Source: Nibrella saemangeumensis (GTDB taxonomy: Bacteria; Bacteroidota; Bacteroidia; Cytophagales; Spirosomataceae). From it: a stretch of 64,000 bases of DNA. Position numbers and translations under genes: made by a program. The DNA is taken from NCBI RefSeq assembly GCF_039541915.1, contig NZ_BAABHD010000081.1:1-64000 (forward strand). Direction: 5' to 3'. The first letter of the stretch is position 1. Each line of letters begins with the position of its first letter. Below are positions 26,334 through 33,950 of this stretch, piece by piece. The notes beneath the pieces were generated by a model. It ran no database searches. It was given only the letters and a program-made list of their open reading frames with translations, and was not told where the DNA came from.

Positions 26334-26546
26334 TTACGAGGTATAGCCCTGGCTGTAATGCCATCCTCTGCCATGCAGTTTTCGATACCGGTTGATGCCT
26401 ATCTCACTTTCGGGTTCCTCTGTATTATACTCTTTTAATCCTTTGCTTTCGACCTGCTGCCTGATAAACGATAAGGTTTCGGTCAGATAAGCGATTTGTT
26501 GCTGTATAGAAGCTATATGATGTTGTAATGTATTCATTGGATTCAA
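26334..26546 (-). CDS. Small coiled-coil-like protein of unknown function (first of a pair)
   Basis: A 70-residue protein: residues about 5-35 (HHIASIQQQIAYLTETLSF and RQQVESKGL) form an amphipathic coiled-coil-like helix, and the rest is polar and basic, ending HGRGWHYSQGYTS. It precedes the second small gene by 23 bases, so the two are probably co-transcribed. No family was recognised. The pair sits directly after the AT-rich membrane protein gene and may have arrived with it. Confidence 0.45.
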   Translation of the reverse strand: MNPMNTLQHHIASIQQQIAYLTETLSFIRQQVESKGLKEYNTEEPESEIGINRYRKLHGRGWHYSQGYTS

Positions 26547-26723
26547 ATTTAATGTCTTTTGCTTAGGGCAGCCTTTTTATGGTCGGCCAATTAATTACAC
26601 CTGTCTGATTAGGTCCGCCGGACCGCCTGGTCTGAGCAAAAACAGCGCAGGGTATTCACCTGCACCGGGTAAAATGTATTGATTAATAAACGGTTACCGG
26701 GTTAACACTACATTTTTCGGATT

Positions 26724-26741
26724 TGTTTAATCGTTTCAACA
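26724..26741. promoter_or_regulatory. Candidate LacI-family operator
   Basis: TGTTTAATCGTTTCAACA has two half-sites around a central CG, matching at 7 of 9 positions, the usual form of LacI/GalR-family operators. The flanks extend the symmetry (CGGATTT outside on the left, AAAATCCG on the right, one base out of register). Autoregulation by the gene at 26919 is the simplest reading. Confidence 0.45.
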
Positions 26742-26813
26742 AAATCCGACTTTACCCGTCATTTTCCTTAAATTCACCCCTGTTGGCATTAGGATAATGC
26801 AAAAAAAGTCTTG

Positions 26814-26821
26814 TAAATTTG
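26814..26821 (+). promoter_or_regulatory. Putative -7 box (TAAATTTG) of the LacI-type gene
   Basis: A TAnnTTTG match about 98 bases before the ATG at 26919 and about 70 bases after the candidate operator. Confidence 0.35.
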
Positions 26822-26918
26822 ATTAAAGCATGGCAGGCTATAGTCTTGGCTGGTATTCCAAACCTTTTGAGAGCGAAATGAGTAAAGCATTTATGAGCTT
26901 CATCTAATTCTCTTTCTC

Positions 26919-27959
26919 ATGAACAAGAAAGTTTCCCTGAAGGACATTGCGCAGCGGGTTGGGGTTTCCACCACGCTGGTTTCCTACGTGTTGAACAACC
27001 AGAAAGAAAACCGGATCAGAAAGGATGTGGCTCAGAAAATCCGGGATGTAGCTCAGGAACTGAACTACCGCACCAACCAGATTGCCAAAAGCCTGAAAAC
27101 TAAAAAAACCTTTACGCTTGGCCTGATCGTAGCCGATATTGCTAACCCTTTTTCGTCCAGCCTGGCCCGGATTATCGAGGATGAAGCCGACCGGCATAAT
27201 TACACTGTCATCTTCGGCAGTTCGGATGAAAACCCGCAGAAGTCCCGGAAGCTTATTGATACCCTGCTCAAACGGCAGGTCGACGGCCTGATCATTGCCC
27301 CACCCGACGGTGCCGCCTCACAAATTGCCGACCTGCAGCGGCACCATGTTCCGTTCGTGCTGATCGACCGGTATTTTCCGGATCTCAAGACCAGTTATGT
27401 CGCGCTCGACAACTGCGCGGCAGTATACGCTGCCGTCGATCACCTGATCGACAGGGGCTACCGGCGCATCGGTCTGGTTACGTTACAGTCCTCCCTTTAT
27501 CACATGAACGAGCGGAAACGGGGTTACCTGGCCGCGTTAAAAGACCGAAACCTCACCTTCCACAAACACTGGCTCAAAGAGATATCTCCTGATATTCTGA
27601 AACCTGAAATCGAACGAGCGACCGACGATTTGCTGGCCGGCCCTCAGCCGGTGGAGGCTCTGCTCTTTACCAACAACACGGTAGCCCTTCACGGCCTCAA
27701 ATACCTTCAGTCACTGCGGCTCCGCATCCCCGATGATCTGGCTATCGTCTGCTTTGACGAAACCGATGCCCTTGATCTGTTCTACACGCCGATCACGCAC
27801 ATCCGGCAGCCCCTGCGGGAGATCGGCCAACAGGCAACCCGGATTCTGCTCGAAACCATCGACAAGACCAACAAAATTACACAAGTCAACCTTCAGGCTG
27901 AGCTGGTTGTCAGAGAATCAACGTCTCAGATGGTATCAAAGCTTGTTCACGGCCGGTAA
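26919..27959 (+). CDS. LacI-family transcriptional regulator
   Basis: A 346-residue protein. Residues 4-55 form the LacI helix-turn-helix and hinge helix (SLKDIAQRVGVSTTLVSYVL, then YRTNQIAKSLKTKKT). The rest is the periplasmic-binding-protein-like sensor: LGLIVADIANPFSSSLARII, the KRQVDGLIIAPPDG strand, VPFVLIDRYFP and the C-terminal IVCFDETDALDLFYTPITHI (quoted in parts). It is expected to bind a sugar effector in the cytoplasm. No metabolic gene is in an operon with it, so the regulon is not obvious; the nearest sugar operon is araBAD on the other side of the AT-rich segment. A remnant of a histidine kinase gene begins right after the stop codon. Confidence 0.92.
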   Translation: MNKKVSLKDIAQRVGVSTTLVSYVLNNQKENRIRKDVAQKIRDVAQELNYRTNQIAKSLKTKKTFTLGLIVADIANPFSSSLARIIEDEADRHNYTVIFGSSDENPQKSRKLIDTLLKRQVDGLIIAPPDGAASQIADLQRHHVPFVLIDRYFPDLKTSYVALDNCAAVYAAVDHLIDRGYRRIGLVTLQSSLYHMNERKRGYLAALKDRNLTFHKHWLKEISPDILKPEIERATDDLLAGPQPVEALLFTNNTVALHGLKYLQSLRLRIPDDLAIVCFDETDALDLFYTPITHIRQPLREIGQQATRILLETIDKTNKITQVNLQAELVVRESTSQMVSKLVHGR

Positions 27960-27962
27960 TCG

Positions 27963-28070
27963 CCTTTGCAACAATGTCGTAGCTTAGCGACAAGTCCAGA
28001 CCTGTCCCCTGCCCGGTAGGATTGGTGGTAAAGAAAGGCTGATAAATTTTATCCAAACTTTCTTCGGTTT
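27963..28070 (-). pseudogene. Remnant of a sensor histidine kinase (ATPase-domain end)
   Basis: The minus strand from about 28066 to 27966 encodes EESLDKIYQPFFTTNPTG followed by QGTGLDLSLSYDIVAKA, the F and G2 boxes of a HATPase domain. It closely matches the intact kinase encoded at 31140-33077 (KIYQPFFTTKPTGQGTGLG...), including a 24-base identical stretch, GGTAAAGAAAGGCTGATAAA plus TTTT. An in-frame stop lies just upstream, the G2 Gly is changed to Asp, and nothing remains of the other kinase domains. It reads into the 3' end of the LacI gene on the opposite strand. Confidence 0.8.
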
Positions 28071-28219
28071 AAATAGATCTCTGCACGTTATCCTCTACCT
28101 AGAATACAAAATTTTCCCGGTAAAAAATAAAACCAGCAAAGTACTACCGCACGCGGTAACAATTGCTAAATTGAATGCAAATTCGTAGCGGTTGACAGTA
28201 CTAATCAATCATCACAGAG

Positions 28220-29581
28220 ATGTCTGCCTGGAATTTTGAAAACGCCCGTCACCTGCTGACGCGTTGTCTGTTTGGCTATACACGGGGCGATTTGGACAAA
28301 GCCCTGTCGTACAGCACGGCCACCGATTTTGTCAGTAAGGAATTGCTGGCTGATAAATCCCTCCCCGACCCACCCGGAACCTGGGTGGCCGAAGCCCCTG
28401 TAGCTAATAACGGCACGGTAGACGGAACCCGCTACCGGGACCTGACCTTTTGGTGGCTCCAGCGTATGCTGACGGAACAAACACACATGCGGGAGAAAAT
28501 GGTGCTGTTCTGGCACAACCACTTTACGTCTGACCGCGAAAAGGTGAATTTTCCGCAACATATGTACCAGCAGAATATGCTGTTCCGGAAATACGCTTTC
28601 GGCAATTTCAAGCAATTTACCAAAGACGTTACCATTGATCCGGCGATGCTCATCTATCTGGATGGCCGGCAGAATAACCGCAACGCGCCTAACGAGAACT
28701 TTGCCAGGGAACTGATGGAGCTCTTTACAGTGGGCATCGGCAATTACACCGAGGATGATATTAAGCAGGCCGCCCTGGCCCTGACCGGCTGGCGGGTAGA
28801 TGGGCTCAAAGCGGTATTCAACCAGAATGGGTTTGCCAATACTAACAAGACGTTTCTGGGCAAAACCGGCAACTTTACCTACACCGACATTATCGATATT
28901 CTGTTTACAAAAGACATTCTGGCCAATTTCATCTGTCAGAAGCTCTACAAAGAGTTTGTGTACTACAAACCCAACGGTGCCTTTGTCAGCGAAATGGCAG
29001 CGGTGTTTAGGCAAGCTGATTATGAGTTGAAGCCGGTCCTGCAGTTTTTGCTGACGTCGGATGAGTTTTACCGGACCGATTACCGGGGTGCTAAAATAAA
29101 ATCTCCTGTCGAATTGCTGATTGGCACCCTGAAGGCACTCAGCATCACCAACCCCGATTGGGGGTATGTAACTGAAGCCAGCCGCACCCTGCAGCAGCAG
29201 CTCTTTAACCCGCCCACTGTGCAGGGCTGGATTGGGCAGCGCGATTGGATTAGCTCTAGTACCCTCCCACTGAGGGGCAGCTTTACGGACTCGGTTATCA
29301 ATGGCCGTCGACTGAATGGCCAGCGGCTGCCGTTTTCCATCGACGCGCTGACCTACGCCCGGAGCTACCCCAGTTCGGAGAAAGCGGAGCTGTTTGTCAG
29401 GGACGTAACGGACTACCTGCTTGCCTACCCGATTGCCCCTAAAAAACGGGAGTTTCTGCTCGACACCCTCCTCGATGGGACCATCAGCGAAAACTGGTCA
29501 ACCAACACCCCCATGGCCGACGTCCGTATCCAGAAATTTTTGCGGACGGTCATGCGCCAGCCGGAGTTTCAACTATGCTAA
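28220..29581 (+). CDS. DUF1800 family protein
   Basis: A 453-residue DUF1800 protein: HLLTRCLFGYTRGDLDKAL at the N-terminus, WWLQRMLTEQTHMREKMVLFWHNHF, PNENFARELMELFTVGIGNY, ALALTGWRVDG and VQGWIGQRDWISSSTLPLR (parts quoted). No signal peptide is seen. DUF1800 genes are regularly paired with DUF1501 genes in Bacteroidota and Planctomycetes, as here (the next gene starts 4 bases after this stop). The biochemical role is unknown; export of the partner by the type IX system suggests a cell-envelope or extracellular function. Confidence 0.9.
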   Translation: MSAWNFENARHLLTRCLFGYTRGDLDKALSYSTATDFVSKELLADKSLPDPPGTWVAEAPVANNGTVDGTRYRDLTFWWLQRMLTEQTHMREKMVLFWHNHFTSDREKVNFPQHMYQQNMLFRKYAFGNFKQFTKDVTIDPAMLIYLDGRQNNRNAPNENFARELMELFTVGIGNYTEDDIKQAALALTGWRVDGLKAVFNQNGFANTNKTFLGKTGNFTYTDIIDILFTKDILANFICQKLYKEFVYYKPNGAFVSEMAAVFRQADYELKPVLQFLLTSDEFYRTDYRGAKIKSPVELLIGTLKALSITNPDWGYVTEASRTLQQQLFNPPTVQGWIGQRDWISSSTLPLRGSFTDSVINGRRLNGQRLPFSIDALTYARSYPSSEKAELFVRDVTDYLLAYPIAPKKREFLLDTLLDGTISENWSTNTPMADVRIQKFLRTVMRQPEFQLC

Positions 29582-29585
29582 TCTC

Positions 29586-31127
29586 ATGAAACGCAGCGAA
29601 TTTTTACGTCAGTTAGGGCTTCTTTCCGGCGGAGTAGCGTTTGGGGTACAGGGGATGCCGGTTCGGGCGTTTGCCCAAAATCCATTACAGCTTGACCTGG
29701 AAGGCACTGATGGCAATATCATGGTGCTGGTGCAACTGGCCGGTGGTAACGACGGCCTCAATACCGTGATACCGTACCATAATGACACCTACTATGCCAA
29801 ACGACCCAATCTGGCGATTCCAAAAACCAGCGTACTGCCGGTGACCGACCAGCAGGGATTTCATCCCGCGCTGAAGACCCTGCGGGAACTCTACGACAAT
29901 GGGAAGGTATCGGTGGTACAGAATGTGGGTTACCAGAATCCTAACCGCTCGCACTTCCGGTCGACGGACATCTGGCAATCCGGTTCCAGCGCGACTGAGT
30001 ACTGGACGGAGGGATGGGTAGGCCGCTACCTGGCCAAAGCTTTTCCGGAATTTCCGATGGCGCTGCCCCGGCACCCCATGGCGGTTCAGATCGGGGCTGT
30101 AGAGTCGATGCTGACCCTGAGTGGCATGGGGTCAATGGGCGTGGTGTTCGACAATCCGGAATCTTTTTACCAGTTGGTGAAAGGCACACCCGCCGAAACC
30201 GATCCGATTGAGAATACCATTGCCGGTGAGGAACTCCGGTTTCTGCAACAGATCGCCCTGCAATCCATTCAGTATTCCGACCTTATCAAACAAAAAGCCG
30301 ATACGGGCCAAAACGCTATCACCTACCCGAATACCAACCTGGGGCGGCAACTGGCCATTGTGGCAGAACTAATTGCCGGGGGGATGGAGACACCCGTATA
30401 CCTGACCACCCTTGGCGGCTTCGACACGCACGCCAATCAGGTGGTTAACGGTAACATAACCAACGGGACGCACGCTACGCTGCTGAAAACCATTGCCGAT
30501 GCCGTAGCCGCTTTCCAGAAAGACCTCGACAAACAGGGCCTGGCTGATAAGGTGACGGTGATGACCTTCTCGGAGTTTGGCCGGCGTGTGAACCAGAACG
30601 GTACCCTGGGCACCGACCATGGTACGGCGGCTCCGCTGTTTGTAGTGGGCAACACTGTACGGGGCGGGTTTGTCGGCTCCGTCCCGAATTTGACCAATCT
30701 GGATTCAAATGGCGACCTGAAATTTACCAATGATTTCCGCCAGGTATACGCCAGTGTGCTACGCGACCATATGGGAGTCGATGTAGCGACGACCCGATCA
30801 ATTCTGGGGCAGGAGTTTGAGACATTACCTATTTACCGTCGGTCATCGGCTACGCTGCCGTCGGCCGACGGCGTGGTGCTGGAGCAGAATACACCCAATC
30901 CGTTCCACGATACCACCGAGATTGTATACTCACTCAGCAAAGCCCAGTACGCACGACTTGCCCTATACGACATACAGGGCCGTGAGCTGTTGGTACTGCG
31001 CGAAGGCAGTCATGACAAGGGAACTTACGTGGTACGGGTGGATGGATACCTGCTGGTACCGGGATATTACCTGTACGGCATACAGACCGACGCCGGCCGC
31101 AAGGTACTTCGCCTGATCAGGACCTGA
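29586..31127 (+). CDS. DUF1501 family protein with type IX secretion C-terminal sorting domain
   Basis: About 513 residues from ATG 29586 (MKRSEFLRQLGLLSGG), a Tat-like but KR rather than RR signal that ends ...VRAFAQ. The DUF1501 body shows LVQLAGGNDGLNTVIPY, FHPALKTLRELYDNGKVSVV, TLGGFDTHANQ and TFSEFGRRVNQNGTLGTDHG (in parts), a sulfatase/alkaline-phosphatase-like fold. The last ~80 residues are a Por/T9SS sorting domain: QNTPNPFHDTTEIVYSL, LYDIQGREL and a basic end KVLRLIRT. The protein is thus exported by Sec/Tat and then across the outer membrane. It forms a two-gene operon with DUF1800. Confidence 0.9.
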   Translation: MKRSEFLRQLGLLSGGVAFGVQGMPVRAFAQNPLQLDLEGTDGNIMVLVQLAGGNDGLNTVIPYHNDTYYAKRPNLAIPKTSVLPVTDQQGFHPALKTLRELYDNGKVSVVQNVGYQNPNRSHFRSTDIWQSGSSATEYWTEGWVGRYLAKAFPEFPMALPRHPMAVQIGAVESMLTLSGMGSMGVVFDNPESFYQLVKGTPAETDPIENTIAGEELRFLQQIALQSIQYSDLIKQKADTGQNAITYPNTNLGRQLAIVAELIAGGMETPVYLTTLGGFDTHANQVVNGNITNGTHATLLKTIADAVAAFQKDLDKQGLADKVTVMTFSEFGRRVNQNGTLGTDHGTAAPLFVVGNTVRGGFVGSVPNLTNLDSNGDLKFTNDFRQVYASVLRDHMGVDVATTRSILGQEFETLPIYRRSSATLPSADGVVLEQNTPNPFHDTTEIVYSLSKAQYARLALYDIQGRELLVLREGSHDKGTYVVRVDGYLLVPGYYLYGIQTDAGRKVLRLIRT

Positions 31128-31139
31128 CCGGACGCACAC

Positions 31140-33077
31140 TCAAAAAGCAGAAAAGCCTGCGGTTGGTAAGCTGACCCTAAATTCAGTATACTGCCCCTCT
31201 TCGGTTTGTACACGAAGTTCACCCCCATGGCCTTTGGTCACAATATCGTAGCTGAGGCTTAGGCCCAACCCGGTTCCCTGACCAGTAGGCTTGGTGGTAA
31301 AGAAAGGCTGATAAATTTTCTCCACAATATCTTTCGGTATTCCTGTACCATTGTCTTTTACCTTTAGCTCCACCTTTCCATTCCCCGCATGGGTAGTTAC
31401 CTCAATGTGGGGCTGGTAATCTGCTTGTCCAAGCTGCTTTTGTCTTTCCTGCGTAGCATAGAAAGCGTTGTTAAATAGATTCAACAGCACACGACCCATC
31501 TCCTGCGGAGCTATGTTTACATAGCCCAAAGCAGGATCAAAATTCAGTTGCAGGTTGGCGTTATAGTTTTTGTCTTTGGCCCGTAATCCCTGATAGGCCA
31601 GCCTCAGGTACTCATCAATCAAGGCGTTCAGGTCGGTGGGCTGCTTTTCTCCGCTGCCGGCGCGGCTGTGCTGGAGCATGCCTTTGACGATGCTGTCGGC
31701 CCGTTTGCCGTGGTGGTTTACTTTCTCTAGGGTTTCTTTTAAGTCACCGGCGATCTCCAGCACATCCTCAGTATGGCCAGCTTTGGCTTCTTCGACCAAT
31801 TCCTCAACCAGTTCGGTACTTACTTCGGATAGGTTGTTCACAAAATTCAGTGGATTCTGGATTTCGTGGGCGATACCGGCGGTAAGTTCTCCTAGCGAAG
31901 CCATTTTCTCTTTTTGGATGAGTTGCTGCTGCGTGGCCTGCAACTGCTCCAGGGAGCTCTGTAATTCGGCCGTTCGCTCGGCCACCCGATTTTCCAATTC
32001 ATCGTAGGATACTTTCAACGAAGCAGCCATCCGCTGTAGACTTCGGGCAAAATAGCCCAGCTCATCCTGACCTAATACAGGCACCTGGGTGTCAAACTCA
32101 CCGGCTTCAATCCGGCGGACCGTCGACAGCAACATACCTAAAGGTCTAAGCAGACCAATCCAATAAAACAGGACGAACGCGACGAGAATAAAGATTGTTG
32201 CCCCCGGAATCAGCCAGGCAAAGACGCTAAGCTGGTATTGGACCGTTGCATCATTTACGCCCTCTTTGTATTCGGGTGCAAAACCGCCATACAGGAGAAA
32301 CGGGAGAATGCCCAGCAGCGCCAGCGTGGTAGCCAGGGGCAGGGAGACCAGCTTTACCTGAAAAGTAGTTACTTCTTCGGCATAATTTAAATGCAGGATC
32401 AGGATTCCTAAAAGCAGCACCATCTGACCCAAGTGGTAGATAAGCGGAGAGACCGATATGATCGCGCCTAAAACAAAGGAGAGCCAGCAGGCAAATAGCA
32501 AAGCCAGTATTTGCAGCGACCGGGCCGATCTTGCCTGATTAATAGGTGTATTTTCCCTGATACGCTCCTGCTCCCTGAACCTATTGGTAGATCTTCTCAA
32601 CAGCACCACGACTGTCCAGGCATGGAAGCCTATAACCAGGATAAAAGGATAAAAGACAGGGCTAGTAAACGATAAATTTGTGATGTTCTGGCTTTGATAG
32701 GTGATTAGCCATACCAGCCCTGCTGTCTCCAATAAAATTATACCAATTGCTTCCCGATACATTGGTTTTCCCCGGTAGGTATACGCACACCACGTCCAGA
32801 AAATGGTTAACGCTGATAATAAAATTGTGTGCGCAACCCGGAAGTACATATAGACGGCAGGCTTACTGGAGGTGACGCCAATATCGACCAGATAAACGAG
32901 CATGTTGAGCCCTATATAGGCAGCCATCAGCCAGGTATCCCGCGTTTTGCCCTTCAGACTCAAAAAATAGCCCAGAATCAGGAGGGAAAGCGTAAACTCA
33001 GCCATGGTGGCAATCGAAGCCGCATAGAAGCGGTAGTTTTCCCGCTCCAGTAGGAGTTGCATTACTGACCGCTCCAT
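31140..33077 (-). CDS. Membrane sensor histidine kinase (multi-helix input, HAMP, HisKA, HATPase)
   Basis: A 645-residue kinase. Hydrophobic helices fill residues 20-235 (about seven) with another pair near 245-263 and 285-310; a HAMP-like region spans about 303-356 (RRIEAGEFDTQVPVLGQDEL), followed by a coiled coil 357-390 (Glu/Gln rich, QQQLIQKEKMASLGE). The phosphoacceptor is His404 in AGIAHEIQNPL. N box LLNLFNNAFYA, G1 VKDNGTGIP, F box YQPFFTTKPTG and G2 GTGLGLSLSYDI are complete, so it should be active. No receiver gene adjoins it, and the signal is unknown. A paralogous fragment lies at 27963-28070. The gene is convergent with the DUF1501 gene across 12 bases. Confidence 0.93.
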   Translation of the reverse strand: MERSVMQLLLERENYRFYAASIATMAEFTLSLLILGYFLSLKGKTRDTWLMAAYIGLNMLVYLVDIGVTSSKPAVYMYFRVAHTILLSALTIFWTWCAYTYRGKPMYREAIGIILLETAGLVWLITYQSQNITNLSFTSPVFYPFILVIGFHAWTVVVLLRRSTNRFREQERIRENTPINQARSARSLQILALLFACWLSFVLGAIISVSPLIYHLGQMVLLLGILILHLNYAEEVTTFQVKLVSLPLATTLALLGILPFLLYGGFAPEYKEGVNDATVQYQLSVFAWLIPGATIFILVAFVLFYWIGLLRPLGMLLSTVRRIEAGEFDTQVPVLGQDELGYFARSLQRMAASLKVSYDELENRVAERTAELQSSLEQLQATQQQLIQKEKMASLGELTAGIAHEIQNPLNFVNNLSEVSTELVEELVEEAKAGHTEDVLEIAGDLKETLEKVNHHGKRADSIVKGMLQHSRAGSGEKQPTDLNALIDEYLRLAYQGLRAKDKNYNANLQLNFDPALGYVNIAPQEMGRVLLNLFNNAFYATQERQKQLGQADYQPHIEVTTHAGNGKVELKVKDNGTGIPKDIVEKIYQPFFTTKPTGQGTGLGLSLSYDIVTKGHGGELRVQTEEGQYTEFRVSLPTAGFSAF

Positions 33078-33302
33078 AACCGTGGTTTTACAAACACAAA
33101 TGATGGCGCAGCAACAAGGTGGAACAACATAAGCAGGCTACAGACAATCTTCATACGGGTTCAGACTGACAATGTATTTGTAATTTAGGCAATTGCCCGT
33201 ATTTACAGGGCCAGCTACCGCCAAAAATTTTGCTGGTCGGTGCCTGTACCCCGGAATTATATTCCTAGACACGGAGGTCACAGGCTAAAGCCCGTCTTCG
33301 AG

Positions 33303-33809
33303 TTAGCAACAGGTATCCCTTACCTTGAGGTGCATATATCGCTTAAAATCTTTCTGCAGCCGATAAGTCATGCCCATCGCGACCCCCCGCAGGCAGGGAA
33401 GGTCCACCACCAGCAGTACCAGGCCAACCACCAGGTACAGTACCCTATTGCCACCGGCCGAAAATCCCAGCCAAAGCAGCTTACCAGCACAACCCAGGAA
33501 GCTCAGAAATAACAGACCGAACAGCGGACTGGGTTTGATCTGCACCACCAGTCTGGCCGTTCCGTTTGCAGCCGGATACAGGGTACCGGTCAGGGAAGCG
33601 CCACTGACCTGGCCGCGGATGATCATGCCGGACGAACTAGCCTTTACGGAAAAACAGGAAGATCCAGCCGACCGGCCAAGTACCGGATGAACCTGTGGGT
33701 TATGTTGACTGCTGAAGGGACTACCCGGTTGCAGCACGGTTTCGGCCGGACGGTTGACATCAAACGTCAGGGTCTTGGGGAAAAACGGGGTTAGCAGATC
33801 GGTAAACAT
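33303..33809 (-). CDS. Hypothetical membrane protein
   Basis: A 168-residue protein of unknown function. Residues 1-90 are a polar region with a FTDLLTPFFPKTLTFDVNRP opening; two hydrophobic helices follow at about 92-118 (PLFGLLFLSFLGCAGKLLWLG) and 124-146 (VLYLVVGLVLLVVDLPCL), then a basic tail ending in KVRDTCC. No known domain was recognised. It lies alone between the sensor kinase and the divergent sugar-dehydrogenase-like gene. Codon use looks like that of its neighbours. Confidence 0.55.
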   Translation of the reverse strand: MFTDLLTPFFPKTLTFDVNRPAETVLQPGSPFSSQHNPQVHPVLGRSAGSSCFSVKASSSGMIIRGQVSGASLTGTLYPAANGTARLVVQIKPSPLFGLLFLSFLGCAGKLLWLGFSAGGNRVLYLVVGLVLLVVDLPCLRGVAMGMTYRLQKDFKRYMHLKVRDTCC

Positions 33810-33950
33810 GGCGACAGGTGTTAAACTGTGACACCTTTGTATCCCAATCAGCTGCGCCGGGTTATCAGATTACGCCAACATTTTTGTAATATTTGCCTGT
33901 TTAAGAAAGATTGCCTGCCATAGGCAGCGTAGCCGTAATACCGTCAGGAG

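Larger units (their letters stand above)
26547..26918. other. Intergenic region between the small gene pair and the LacI gene
   Basis: Holds the upstream region of the LacI-type gene: a CG-centred palindrome at 26724-26741 and a TAAATTTG box at 26814-26821. No coding frame was recognised. Confidence 0.5.

Noticed and set aside
27733..27987. 84-codon plus-strand frame running past the LacI stop
   Set aside because: It is the +1 shift of the LacI gene and ends within the kinase remnant. No protein features.
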